Positions 33,061 to 40,604 of a DNA stretch of 47,168 nt are shown here, in pieces. The notes beneath the pieces were generated by a model. That model searched no databases. It saw only the letters and a list, made by a program, of their open reading frames with translations, and was not told where the DNA came from. The translations under genes were made by a program, and so were the position numbers. How positions within the stretch are numbered: the stretch's first letter is position 1; the number at the start of each line of letters is the position of its first letter. The DNA is from Desulfobacterales bacterium (GTDB lineage: Bacteria > Desulfobacterota > Desulfobacteria > Desulfobacterales > JAHEIW01): positions 1 through 47,168 of the forward strand of contig JAQYWI010000018.1 in NCBI GenBank assembly GCA_030145015.1. The letters are read 5' to 3'.

Positions 33061-33435
33061 ATGGGATCCGAAAACGAAAATATCTTCCGCCACATCCGGA
33101 ATGCCGTGATCTATTCATGGGCCGGGTTGAAAACCGCATGGGATAATGAGATGGCTTTTCGAACCGAAACCATTGTGATTGCACTCATGCTGCCTGTCGG
33201 CATCTGGATCGGCGAAACGGCGGTGCAATGGGCGTTGCTTATCGGCTCCAGCCTGCTGGTTCTAATTACCGAGTTGCTGAACTCAGCCGTAGAAAAAGTG
33301 GTGGACCGCATCGGTACGGAACATCACATTTTGTCCAAACAGGCAAAGGATTTGGGCTCGGCAGCCGCTGCCGTGAGCATGCTGGCAGCCGTGATTGTGT
33401 GGGGTCTGATCGCTTATGAGCGTTTCTTGCACTGA
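33061..33435 (+). CDS. dgkA: Diacylglycerol kinase
   Basis: A 124-residue integral membrane protein, the length and layout of DgkA: three transmembrane helices with an amphipathic N-terminus. The signature ELLNSAVEKVVDRIG (about residues 68-82) followed by LSKQAKDLGSAAAAV is the catalytic region. It phosphorylates diacylglycerol to phosphatidic acid and recycles lipid by-products of envelope synthesis. The 5' gap of 385 bp is filled by the possible remnant described separately, and a long inverted repeat follows downstream. Confidence 0.93.
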   Translation: MGSENENIFRHIRNAVIYSWAGLKTAWDNEMAFRTETIVIALMLPVGIWIGETAVQWALLIGSSLLVLITELLNSAVEKVVDRIGTEHHILSKQAKDLGSAAAAVSMLAAVIVWGLIAYERFLH

Positions 33436-33485
33436 GAATTGAACGGTTATAAATCCGGCAGGCGATTCGGACGATAGGTTCCACT

Positions 33486-33678
33486 AAAAAAAGTGCCTAA
33501 AGTAGGAAGTGACTAAAGTGCCTAAAGTTAAGGAATTCTGCCCGTCGAGAGCCTCCCTTCGAGAACCTCAGGGTCTGACGACTGGGTTGAACGATCATTT
33601 AATTTAATAAGATGGAGCGCCGCGACACCTTAACTTTAGGCACTTTAGCTCACTTTAGTTCACTTTAGGCACTTTTTT
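33486..33678. repeat. AAGTGCCTAAAGT inverted repeat, copy 1
   Basis: The left arm (33486-33532) repeats AAGTGCCTAAAGT with spacing words (GACTAAAGTGCCTAAAGTTA), and the right arm (33629-33678) holds the same words inverted (TTAACTTTAGGCACTTTAGC). About 100 bp separate them. A second copy is at 41324-41485. It sits between convergently oriented dgkA and nrdG and can form a long hairpin. Confidence 0.7.
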
Positions 33679-33706
33679 TAACCAAAATAGCAATCGTCAA
33701 CAACAT

Positions 33707-34405
33707 TTAGCGAACGATACACTGCTTAACCCATGGCTCGGCAACCGCTTTGAGCTGCATCAGTTCATCATCGGTATATTCGTAATTGATTTCCTTAAAG
33801 AAATCCGGGTGCAGCATCCGGCTTTTGTGAAACCGCTGCAACGCATAAACGCGGGCGCCTTTTATCAGGCGGCTTATATTTTCAATGACCGTTGTGGTCA
33901 CGATGGGTTTGACACAGGTGGTTCGAAATTCATAGGCAACCGCCGATTCCATAATAATCTCAATGCTTGCAAGGATCGCTGTCTCATTGCAGTTTGCTTT
34001 GATGTAAGTGGCGTACCATGTTGGATCGGTTTTCAGATCCATGGCAATGTAATCTACCAGCCCCTCATCAACAAGCCTCTTGATCACCCGGGGGCGGCTG
34101 CCGTTGGTATCCAGTTTAACCGGAAATCCCATATTTTTGATGTGCCGGCATAAATCAAAAAGATCCTCCTGAAGTGTGGGCTCACCGCCGGAAATAACCA
34201 CGCCGTCTAAAAATCCTTTGCGGTTTTCGATGAACCGGTAGACATTGCCGGGATCAAATTCAGCCGAGCGCCCGGAGCAGCCTTTGACCAGATCAGGATT
34301 GTGACAATAGGGGCAGTCAAAATTACAGCCCGATAGAAAAATACCACAGCTTAGTTTCCCCGGATAATCAATCGTCGAATTCTTTAATAACCCGCCAATG
34401 TTCAT
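33707..34405 (-). CDS. nrdG: Anaerobic ribonucleoside-triphosphate reductase activating protein
   Basis: A 232-residue radical-SAM enzyme. The 4Fe-4S motif is Cys27-x3-Cys31-x2-Cys34 in SGCNFDCPYCHNPDL; ISGGEPTLQEDLFDLC and LDTNGSRP continue the fold. It installs the glycyl radical on NrdD using S-adenosylmethionine, so it belongs to an oxygen-sensitive pathway. At 232 residues it has the long form seen in many anaerobes. It follows nrdD on the same strand with a 161-bp gap, likely co-transcribed (the gap holds repeat words CTCTGGCTTCTGG). Confidence 0.92.
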   Translation of the reverse strand: MNIGGLLKNSTIDYPGKLSCGIFLSGCNFDCPYCHNPDLVKGCSGRSAEFDPGNVYRFIENRKGFLDGVVISGGEPTLQEDLFDLCRHIKNMGFPVKLDTNGSRPRVIKRLVDEGLVDYIAMDLKTDPTWYATYIKANCNETAILASIEIIMESAVAYEFRTTCVKPIVTTTVIENISRLIKGARVYALQRFHKSRMLHPDFFKEINYEYTDDELMQLKAVAEPWVKQCIVR

Positions 34406-34566
34406 TTATTTCGTAAACTCCTAATTAAGCTGGTTTCCGGTGTTAAGTTTGTCACTCGTCACCGGCCTCTGGCCTCTGGCTTCTGGTCTCCGGTTCGGCG
34501 AGCCGCCAGCAACAAGAAGCCAGAAGCTGTCAATATTTTTGCTGACACCTGAAACCTGAAACCCGC

Positions 34567-36657
34567 CTAGGCCACTTTAAAAAGCTTGCGATCACCATAT
34601 TCGGCCTGCTTGCCATTATTCCATTGTTTCACGGGTCGCAGATAGCCCACAACCCGAGAATAAACTTCCGTTTCCTGATTGCAGGTCGAACAGATCGCCT
34701 GCTCCCCATTGATATATCCGTGCGACGGGCAGACACTGAAAGTGGGTGTCAATGTAAAATACGGAAGCTGATAATTTGTGGTGATCTTCCTTGTTAAATT
34801 CTTGACGACTTGTATGTCGCTGACATGTTCGCCGAGGAAAAAGTGCAGAACCGTCCCGCCGGTATATTTTACCTGGAGTTTGTCCTGCAGCTCCAGGGTT
34901 TGAAAAATGTCATCCGTGTAGTTCACCGGAAGGTGGCTGGAATTCGTATAATAAGGCGCCGCCCCGGCACTAAAATCGGCTTCATTGGCACAAGTGATTT
35001 GCGGGAACTTCTTTTTATCCAGCATGCAAAGACGGTACGAAGTGCCTTCAGCCGGAGTGGCTTCCAGATTGAAAATATCTCCGGTATCCTCCTGTATTTC
35101 CGAAATCAGATCGCGCAGAAAATCCATAACCTGCAGAGAAAATTTTTGACCCCGTCCGGATGCAATGTCTTCACCCAGAAAATTTAAACACGCTTCGTTC
35201 ATACCGATGATACCGATGGTAGAAAAATGATTTTTCCAGTACAGTCCGGTTCCATTTTTGATATCGCGCAAATAAAACCGCGAGTAAGGGTACAGATTTT
35301 TGTCGGTGAACAGTTCCAGGACTTTGCGTTTTATCGAAAGGCTTTCGGCGGCCAATAGGACCTTTTCTTTAAGATTTTTAAAAAAGTCTTTTTCTGCAGA
35401 GCTGACATATCCGATGCGCGGCAGGTTGATGGTAACGACTCCGATGGATCCTGTCAGGGGATTGGCTCCAAAAAGGCCGCCGCCGCGTTTTAATAGTTCC
35501 CGATTATCAAGGCGTAGCCGACAGCACATGGAGCGCGCATCTTCAGGCGCCATATCAGAATTCACAAAATTTGAAAAATAGGGAATCCCGTATTTTGCGG
35601 TCATTTTCCAGACCATATCCAGATTTGGATTGGCCCAATCAAAATCAGCCGTAATATTGTAAGTCGGAATCGGAAATGTAAAGACTCTTCCTTTGGCGTC
35701 GCCTTCCATCATGACTTCGGCAAAGGCTTTATTTAGCAGATCCATCTCCGCTTGGAACTCGCCATAGGTTTCTTCCTGTTCGCTGCCGCCGATAATCACG
35801 GGCTGGTCTTTTAGAACTGCTGAAACGTTTAGATCCAGGGTGATATTGGTAAAAGGCGTCTGAAATCCAACCCGGGTCGGAATATTGATGTTAAAAATAA
35901 ATTCCTGGAGTGCCTGCTTGACACCATCATAATCAAGCTGGTCATGACGAATAAACGGCGCCAGAAGCGTGTCAAAATTGGAAATCGCCTGGGCGCCGGC
36001 GGCTTCTCCCTGCAAGGTATAGAAAAAATTGACAATCTGCCCCAGCGCAGATCGCAGATGTTTCGCAGGAGCACTCTCGACCTTGCCTTCAACGCCCTTG
36101 AAACCCTGGCGCAACAAATCCTGAAGATCCCAACCGACGCAATAGACCGATAAGAGATTAAGATCGTGAATATGAAAATCACCGTCCTTGTGGGCCTGTC
36201 GGATTTCAGGTGGATAAATAGAGTTTAACCAGTATTCGGACGTCACCTCAGATGAAATGTAATTGTTCAGCCCTTGCAGCGAATAACACATATTGCTGTT
36301 TTCTTTAATTTTCCAATCGAGCTTTTGAATGTAATGGTTTACTAAATCCACATTGGCTTTTGTGGTAATCTGCCTGATTTGGGAATGCTGCTCGCGGTAT
36401 AAAATATAGGCTTTAGCTGATTTAAAGAAGGGTGAATCCAGCAGTACGGCCTCTACGATGTCCTGGATCTCCTCCACTTCAGGTGCCGGATCCAACTGTA
36501 ACTCGTGCGCTAAAGTTAACACCCGCAATGTTAGTTTCCTGGCCTCTTTTTCCTCGAATTCGTCGGTGGCCTTTCCTGCTTTGGCCATCGCCGCTGTGAT
36601 TTTGGATGAATCAAATTTAACAACCCTTCCGTCTCTTTTTTTTATACTTTCAAACAA
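34567..36657 (-). CDS. nrdD: Anaerobic (class III) ribonucleoside-triphosphate reductase
   Basis: A 696-residue enzyme. The N-terminal ATP-cone (about residues 1-95: IKKRDGRVVKFDSSKITAAM) gives allosteric control; the catalytic barrel holds FHIHDLNLLSVYCVGWDL, and the C-terminal zinc region has Cys643-x-x-His646 and Cys656-x-x-Cys659. The glycyl radical site is Gly671 in VVGYLRPVKQW. It makes dNTPs under anoxic conditions. It is upstream of nrdG. Its promoter carries two NrdR boxes, and five 10-bp tandem repeats lie in the leader. Confidence 0.94.
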   Translation of the reverse strand: MFESIKKRDGRVVKFDSSKITAAMAKAGKATDEFEEKEARKLTLRVLTLAHELQLDPAPEVEEIQDIVEAVLLDSPFFKSAKAYILYREQHSQIRQITTKANVDLVNHYIQKLDWKIKENSNMCYSLQGLNNYISSEVTSEYWLNSIYPPEIRQAHKDGDFHIHDLNLLSVYCVGWDLQDLLRQGFKGVEGKVESAPAKHLRSALGQIVNFFYTLQGEAAGAQAISNFDTLLAPFIRHDQLDYDGVKQALQEFIFNINIPTRVGFQTPFTNITLDLNVSAVLKDQPVIIGGSEQEETYGEFQAEMDLLNKAFAEVMMEGDAKGRVFTFPIPTYNITADFDWANPNLDMVWKMTAKYGIPYFSNFVNSDMAPEDARSMCCRLRLDNRELLKRGGGLFGANPLTGSIGVVTINLPRIGYVSSAEKDFFKNLKEKVLLAAESLSIKRKVLELFTDKNLYPYSRFYLRDIKNGTGLYWKNHFSTIGIIGMNEACLNFLGEDIASGRGQKFSLQVMDFLRDLISEIQEDTGDIFNLEATPAEGTSYRLCMLDKKKFPQITCANEADFSAGAAPYYTNSSHLPVNYTDDIFQTLELQDKLQVKYTGGTVLHFFLGEHVSDIQVVKNLTRKITTNYQLPYFTLTPTFSVCPSHGYINGEQAICSTCNQETEVYSRVVGYLRPVKQWNNGKQAEYGDRKLFKVA

Positions 36658-36734
36658 TTAAGTCACCTCGCCTTGTTTTATTGAGTCACCATTTTCCTGT
36701 AACCGAAAGAAAAGGGCTTATCAAAGCCCCCAAG

Positions 36735-36784
36735 TGTAAAATAGTGTCAAATACTGTAAAATGCTGTAAAATGCTGTAAAATCA
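36735..36784 (-). repeat. Five tandem 10-bp repeats in the nrdD leader
   Basis: Consecutive 10-mers: TGTAAAATAG, TGTCAAATAC, TGTAAAATGC, TGTAAAATGC, TGTAAAATCA. The block lies between the NrdR boxes and the nrdD start codon (36657), so it is in the 5' untranslated leader on the minus strand. The unit is not a known regulator site to me. Confidence 0.6.
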
Positions 36785-36796
36785 AAAACCACAAAA

Positions 36797-36817
36797 AAAA
36801 CCACAATATGTGGTTTT
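36797..36817 (-). promoter_or_regulatory. Palindrome AAAACCACA-ATA-TGTGGTTTT in the nrdD leader
   Basis: A perfect 9-bp stem with a 3-nt centre, AACCACAATATGTGGTT at its core. It resembles the NrdR box centre (CCACAATATG) but is symmetric about another base and is 40 bp from box 1. It may be a third, weaker NrdR site or an RNA hairpin. Confidence 0.45.
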
Positions 36818-36834
36818 CCATTCAATTGAATTAA

Positions 36835-36864
36835 ATATTACCACAATATATTGATATTTGTCAA
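36835..36864 (-). promoter_or_regulatory. nrdD promoter: TTGACA - 18 bp - TAATAT
   Basis: Read on the minus strand, the -35 TTGACA is at 36859-36864 and the -10 TAATAT at 36835-36840. The 18-bp spacer (36841-36858) is almost completely occupied by a NrdR box, so binding would block RNA polymerase. Transcription is expected to start near 36828, giving a leader of about 170 nt. Confidence 0.75.
36841..36856. promoter_or_regulatory. NrdR box 1
   Basis: CCACAATATATTGATA fits the NrdR consensus ACACWATATATWGTGT at 12 of 16 positions, including the whole AATATATT core. It lies between the -35 and -10 of nrdD. NrdR represses ribonucleotide reductase genes when dATP is high. Confidence 0.75.
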
Positions 36865-36871
36865 ACAAAAA

Positions 36872-36887
36872 AATCAATATATAGTGT
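36872..36887. promoter_or_regulatory. NrdR box 2
   Basis: AATCAATATATAGTGT fits the NrdR consensus at 14 of 16 positions. The start-to-start distance to box 1 is 31 bp (15 bp between boxes), the helical spacing usual for paired NrdR boxes. Confidence 0.75.
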
Positions 36888-37041
36888 GTTTTTTAAAAAA
36901 AAATTGCCGGATAAATATTTTTTTACCATTAAAACAATAAGTTATAATTGTATTCATGAAATATTGCGGCCGGCATGTCATTCCGGGCTAATTTGTAGCA
37001 CTGGAAAAGGTGCTGCGTATAGGGGTTTCAGGTGTCAGTCG

Positions 37042-37166
37042 CCGGGTTCAAAGGTTCAGGGTTCAGCGTTCAGAGGTTAGATAACAGAAGATAGATGACA
37101 GATGAAAACCGGAGCGTAGGGCAGCCCTCTGCGGCTGCCTCTTGATGGCTGGCACAGAGGCCCCGC
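37042..37166. repeat. Dispersed repeat, copy C (inverted relative to A and B)
   Basis: GGGTTCAAAGGTTCAGGGTT, GTTAGATAACAGAAGATAGA, GACAGATGAAAACCGGAGCG and GGGCAGCCCTCTGCGGCTGCC occur in the reverse order and strand of the copy at 19774-19920. It occupies part of the 767-bp gap between nrdD and the ChaN gene (36658-37424), which also contains the nrdD promoter, the NrdR boxes and a direct repeat (37223-37282). Confidence 0.7.
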
Positions 37167-37222
37167 CTAAGGGTCGGGATGCAAGCACCCGCCCTACTGC
37201 CTTTATGGCCCTGCCAGGTTAA

Positions 37223-37282
37223 GCCGGAAAACGACAGGTCAGAGCCCCTGGAGGACCACTCAGGCCGGAAAACGACAAGTCA
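37223..37282. repeat. Direct repeat GCCGGAAAACGACA(A/G)GTCA
   Basis: GCCGGAAAACGACAGGTCA at 37223-37241 and GCCGGAAAACGACAAGTCA at 37264-37282, one difference in 19, 41 bp apart. It lies inside the region between two inverted copies of the dispersed repeat (37042-37166 and 37341-37424). Confidence 0.55.
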
Positions 37283-37340
37283 AAAATAAGGCTCAAAGCA
37301 ATCTTGTGGTGATTTGCATGATCTGCTGACTGGAAACCCT

Positions 37341-37424
37341 TCAACCCTGAACCCTAAACCTTTGAACCTTGAAACCTAAGAATTTGTGACATCCGACCTG
37401 TGTTTTCTGTCTTCTGTCTTCTAA
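37341..37424. repeat. Partial copy of the CCCTGAA dispersed repeat
   Basis: TCAACCCTGAACCCTAAACC, then TTTGAACCTTGAAACC, and TCTGTCTTCTGTCTTCTAAC: opposite orientation to copy C, so the two form an inverted pair about 170 bp apart. It abuts the stop of the ChaN-like gene (37425). Confidence 0.55.
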
Positions 37425-38330
37425 CTACGGTGTTACCCAGATGTAATCTGCAATACCCAGTTCAACCTCCTCTCCCACCGAAGCCAGGTAAATCGTTCGA
37501 AATGACGCGCCGGTGCGGCGAAAGGTCCGGTCCGGAATACCATATTTGTATTGAATATGTCCGTTTCCAGTCATGACAACGATCTTTTTGCTGCCAAGAT
37601 CAGAGGCGATGGATTCCGCCATGATTTCGTCCCAGACGCACTGGGCCATATAAAAATCATCGAATTTGACGTTGCTTTGAAAATGATGTCGCTTAAATAC
37701 TTGCTCCGCATAGTTTCGATGGGCTGTATTTGAAGTGTCGATCTCTTTGGGAAGATATTGCTTATCGTCATCGTTCAAATTGTCAATTCCGCCGTGACTA
37801 ATCCGGGAAGTGATATAAGAGGGAATATTCAAGGCAATGATTTTGATTCTGTTTTGCTTTATAAATAATAAAATATTCCGGTACAATGCAAAATCAAACC
37901 GCCAGTTCGCATACCAGTGCACTTTTCGTAAAAAATTTTCTTCTTCCAGCACACCGGCAGACCATAAGTCCAGCACCGGCTGGTAGGAACGATCGAACAT
38001 TTCCATTCCAACCTCCATGGAATGGTTGTTCTTAAAAACGGTTTCGATTATTTTTAACTGGATACCATGGTGAAAGTCGTTGGTGTGCCTTTCCCCGACA
38101 AAAACAATTTGGCTGCTGTTTAAATCCTTCATCAGTTCGTCGAAAGTGACTGTCTTTCCCGTTTTCGCTGAAATAATAGTGTCCGGTTCAACAGCAGTTG
38201 ACGTATCTTTAATCAGCACCGTATCAGATTTCACCGCGCACCCCCATAATAAACTTAAAGAAACAAAGCCGATAAAAAAGCGCCTGAATAACGAAAATAT
38301 CTGCCGATCCCCTTTGTTTTTTCGATACAT
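37425..38330 (-). CDS. ChaN-family lipoprotein
   Basis: The ATG at 38330 gives 301 residues; AGG lies 7 bp upstream, and the extra 24 codons of a longer start lack a signal. The N-terminus has a lipobox (LLWGC), and the mature part matches the ChaN/haem-binding uptake family: VFVGERHTNDFHHGIQLK, VGMEMFDRSYQPVL, VHWYANWRFDFALYR and VVMTGNGHIQYKYGIPDR. ChaN binds haem at the envelope and helps iron acquisition. It is divergent from a small membrane protein gene (38420). No TonB receptor is nearby. Confidence 0.88.
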   Translation of the reverse strand: MYRKNKGDRQIFSLFRRFFIGFVSLSLLWGCAVKSDTVLIKDTSTAVEPDTIISAKTGKTVTFDELMKDLNSSQIVFVGERHTNDFHHGIQLKIIETVFKNNHSMEVGMEMFDRSYQPVLDLWSAGVLEEENFLRKVHWYANWRFDFALYRNILLFIKQNRIKIIALNIPSYITSRISHGGIDNLNDDDKQYLPKEIDTSNTAHRNYAEQVFKRHHFQSNVKFDDFYMAQCVWDEIMAESIASDLGSKKIVVMTGNGHIQYKYGIPDRTFRRTGASFRTIYLASVGEEVELGIADYIWVTP

Positions 38331-38419
38331 GTCAATACCTTGATTTTTCACATTTAGACAGGTAAGATGAAGTAGCGGTATAAATCGAATATCCAATTTC
38401 AACCTAAGATTACATTACG

Positions 38420-38677
38420 ATGCCTTCTGATAAAAACCCGGTATTCAGAAAAGCGGTCATTCCCTGGTACAATTCAATGACAGCTTATACCATTGTGATC
38501 GTATTTTTGCTACTGGTGTTTTTATTTGCGATGGTAGGGATCTCGGTGTCCAGAGAAGATCCTGCATACAACGGTTATGTCTGGGTGCCGATAATATTGC
38601 TTGTATTGAGTGCAGGAATCGTCATTACCACAATTGCCCGCCTGATAAAACGCTACACCCGTAAATCTACCAAATAG
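38420..38677 (+). CDS. Small two-helix membrane protein
   Basis: An 85-residue protein with two predicted transmembrane helices (about residues 22-43 and 55-75) and a basic C-terminus (IKRYTRKSTK). No family recognised. It is divergent from the ChaN-like gene (90 bp apart) and convergent with the Nudix gene (5-bp gap). Confidence 0.7.
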   Translation: MPSDKNPVFRKAVIPWYNSMTAYTIVIVFLLLVFLFAMVGISVSREDPAYNGYVWVPIILLVLSAGIVITTIARLIKRYTRKSTK

Positions 38678-38682
38678 GTTTC

Positions 38683-39261
38683 CTACTCGCTATTTTCTAA
38701 AAGTGGGAAAACGAGCTCGATAAAGTGGTGAATAATTTGAGCGGTTGCCCCCCATATGATGACTTCCTCAAAAGGATATTCAAGTTCGCGAATGTCAGGT
38801 CTGCGCCCATGATAGCGTCTGGTTTGATGAATGCACATAAGCTTTTTCAGCGGTATTTCAAGAATTCTGGAAATTTCGGTGGAATCATACCGAACCGATC
38901 CTTTACCATTCCAGTGCCCAATGAAAGCCTCGATGTCTTTGGGTTTGGTGAGGGTTTGGAAGTGCCCGATGGAACCGATGAAATCAACCTGGTCCCGGCT
39001 GATGTTTAGTTCTTCTTGCAGCTCTCGGAAGGCGGCCGCAACCGGGCCGGCATCCTGGCTTTCAAGATGCCCCCCCGGCAGGGCCACCTGATTCCGCCAG
39101 GGGTAACCTTCGGTGTCGGATTTCTGAATGGCCAGAATATGTGGATCCGGCTTGTTATAAACCAGCAAAAACACGCACGCAGACGGATACGAATACCCGT
39201 CGGGGGGTTCCCTGGGGCTGGAATTATGAATCATCTCTTTTAAACGGGAATAGTCGATCAT
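38683..39261 (-). CDS. CoA-pyrophosphatase-type Nudix hydrolase
   Basis: A 192-residue Nudix protein. The Nudix box is spread over about residues 62-86, with GGHLESQDAG, then FRELQEELNI, in the arrangement of the NudL/UPF0035 subfamily (E. coli NudL and human NUDT7-like CoA diphosphatases). The preceding SDTEGYPWRNQVALPGG matches the conserved RxGQVALPGG-like lead-in. It hydrolyses CoA or acyl-CoA to phosphopantetheine and adenosine 3',5'-bisphosphate. The position in this acyl-CoA-rich genome fits a CoA turnover role (inference). Confidence 0.87.
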   Translation of the reverse strand: MIDYSRLKEMIHNSSPREPPDGYSYPSACVFLLVYNKPDPHILAIQKSDTEGYPWRNQVALPGGHLESQDAGPVAAAFRELQEELNISRDQVDFIGSIGHFQTLTKPKDIEAFIGHWNGKGSVRYDSTEISRILEIPLKKLMCIHQTRRYHGRRPDIRELEYPFEEVIIWGATAQIIHHFIELVFPLLENSE

Positions 39262-39380
39262 TCCAAATCCCCGGACCTGGCAAATTCAAGATTTACGGAT
39301 TTCGAGTAATTACCGGTTTGACTCAATGCACTTCAATGCTGGCAGACAGGATGTGGTGGGTGGCTTCCGGAAAAATCGGT

Positions 39381-40244
39381 TTAGGCCGACGGATCGACAG
39401 GGCCATTATTTGAGAAATTTTTGATCATCATTTCGCCCAGTTCCCGGGAACGGTTGGTGGCAACCTCAACCGCATTAATCAGCGTGGTGCGCAATCCGCC
39501 TTTTTCAAGGGTTGCCAGACCGGCAATCGCCGTACCTCCCGGAGAGGTCACTCTATCTCTGAGTTGGCCCGGGTGTTCTTTGGTCTCCAGCAACATTTTA
39601 GCGGCACCTAAAACGGTTTGGGCGGACAGAAATAACGCTTCCTGACGAGACAATCCCACCTTCACACCGGCATCGGCCAGGGCCTCAACGACCAGAAAGA
39701 TATACGCCGGGCCACTGCCGCTCAACCCGGTAATCGCATCCATTAAATAATTTTCCTTAATGAACACCGTCTTACCGATGGAATCGAAAATGGACATCGC
39801 CATCTCGATATCTTCTTCACTGGCGTTCTTTCCGGCCGCAACGGCCGTAGCCGCTTCTTTAACCGCCGCCGCTATATTGGGCATGACCCGGATAAGGCGC
39901 AGCTTCTTATTGAGACAGGATTCAAGTGCAGCCATCGGTACGCCGGCAGCGATGGAAATGACCAGTTTGGACATATCGAGTTTTTCGACGGTTTCTTTGA
40001 TAACCGCCGCCATAATTTGGGGTTTAACGGCATAGATAACGATGTCCGATTTGATCACTGCTTCCAGATTGCTGGTGGTGGTTTTGACCCCGTATTCTTT
40101 CTCAATGGCTTTCAGGGTGGACTCGCGCACATCGGTGCAGATTATTTTTTTCGGGCTGGATGAACCCGAACCGATCAGACCGCTGACAAGGGCTCCGCCC
40201 ATATTTCCCGTACCGATAATACAAATTTTTTTGTTATTTAACAT
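39381..40244 (-). CDS. proC: Pyrroline-5-carboxylate reductase
   Basis: A 287-residue enzyme of typical length. The NAD(P) motif KICIIGTGNMGGAL is at residues 6-19; SKLVISIAAGVPMAALE, RVMPNIAAAVKEAATAV and GLSGSGPAYIFLVVEALADAGVK are signature segments. It performs the last step of proline synthesis, from 1-pyrroline-5-carboxylate with NADPH. It is alone on its strand, with a 119-bp gap to the Nudix gene. Confidence 0.93.
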   Translation of the reverse strand: MLNNKKICIIGTGNMGGALVSGLIGSGSSSPKKIICTDVRESTLKAIEKEYGVKTTTSNLEAVIKSDIVIYAVKPQIMAAVIKETVEKLDMSKLVISIAAGVPMAALESCLNKKLRLIRVMPNIAAAVKEAATAVAAGKNASEEDIEMAMSIFDSIGKTVFIKENYLMDAITGLSGSGPAYIFLVVEALADAGVKVGLSRQEALFLSAQTVLGAAKMLLETKEHPGQLRDRVTSPGGTAIAGLATLEKGGLRTTLINAVEVATNRSRELGEMMIKNFSNNGPVDPSA

Positions 40245-40535
40245 GATGATATATGCTCCGATACTGTGATTGACACCTGAAACTCAGGTTCGGCAAAATT
40301 TGGTAATCGCCGGATTAAATGGATCTGTTGTGAAAATTGTCCGCTAAAATTTCTGCAATTTATGTTCTGTCTCGACGTAAGTCAAGGAAATAATAAAGCT
40401 CCCCGCAGTTCGCCTTGCCTTCGTTGCCGGGGCGTAGCCGAAGTCGACGGCGAATAAACCCGGGTTCAAAACCGTTTCCAAGCATCTTATATCCGAAAGC
40501 GGCGTTGCCGGCCGATCATACAGTGCGTTCAAATA
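40245..40535. other. Gene-free stretch before the GntR-family promoter
   Basis: The 360-bp gap between proC and the GntR gene. It holds a small hairpin CCTGA-AACTC-AGG near 40275, a 62-codon minus-strand frame that is not convincing, and a GC-rich block with palindromic words (CTTCGTTGCCGGGGCGTAGC) near 40424-40445. The promoter and operator of the GntR gene follow at 40536. Confidence 0.4.
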
Positions 40536-40564
40536 TTGACCTGGTTTAAGATAAATGTTAGAAT
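40536..40564 (+). promoter_or_regulatory. Promoter of the FadR/GntR regulator gene
   Basis: TTGACC (40536-40541), a 17-bp spacer and TAGAAT (40559-40564). The operator palindrome overlaps the last three bases of the -10 and the expected start point. Confidence 0.7.
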
Positions 40565-40576
40565 GGTCTAACCATT
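40562..40576. promoter_or_regulatory. FadR-subfamily operator AATGGTCTAACCATT
   Basis: A perfect 5-bp inverted repeat AATGG...CCATT with TCTAA in the centre; TGGT-N3-ACCA is the known core of FadR-subfamily GntR operators (PdhR and LldR-type). It lies 28 bp before the start of the regulator gene, so autorepression is likely. No second copy was found before the downstream oxidoreductase genes. Confidence 0.7.
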
Positions 40577-40604
40577 ATAACACAATCCGAAAGGTAGATC
40601 GCCC

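Noticed and set aside
36735..36784. CRISPR-like array of short repeats upstream of nrdD
   Set aside because: Units are only 10 bp with no spacers, so they are tandem repeats in a leader.
40344..40532. 62-codon minus-strand reading frame before the GntR gene
   Set aside because: No start signal, Arg/Thr-rich random look, located in a repeat-like gap.
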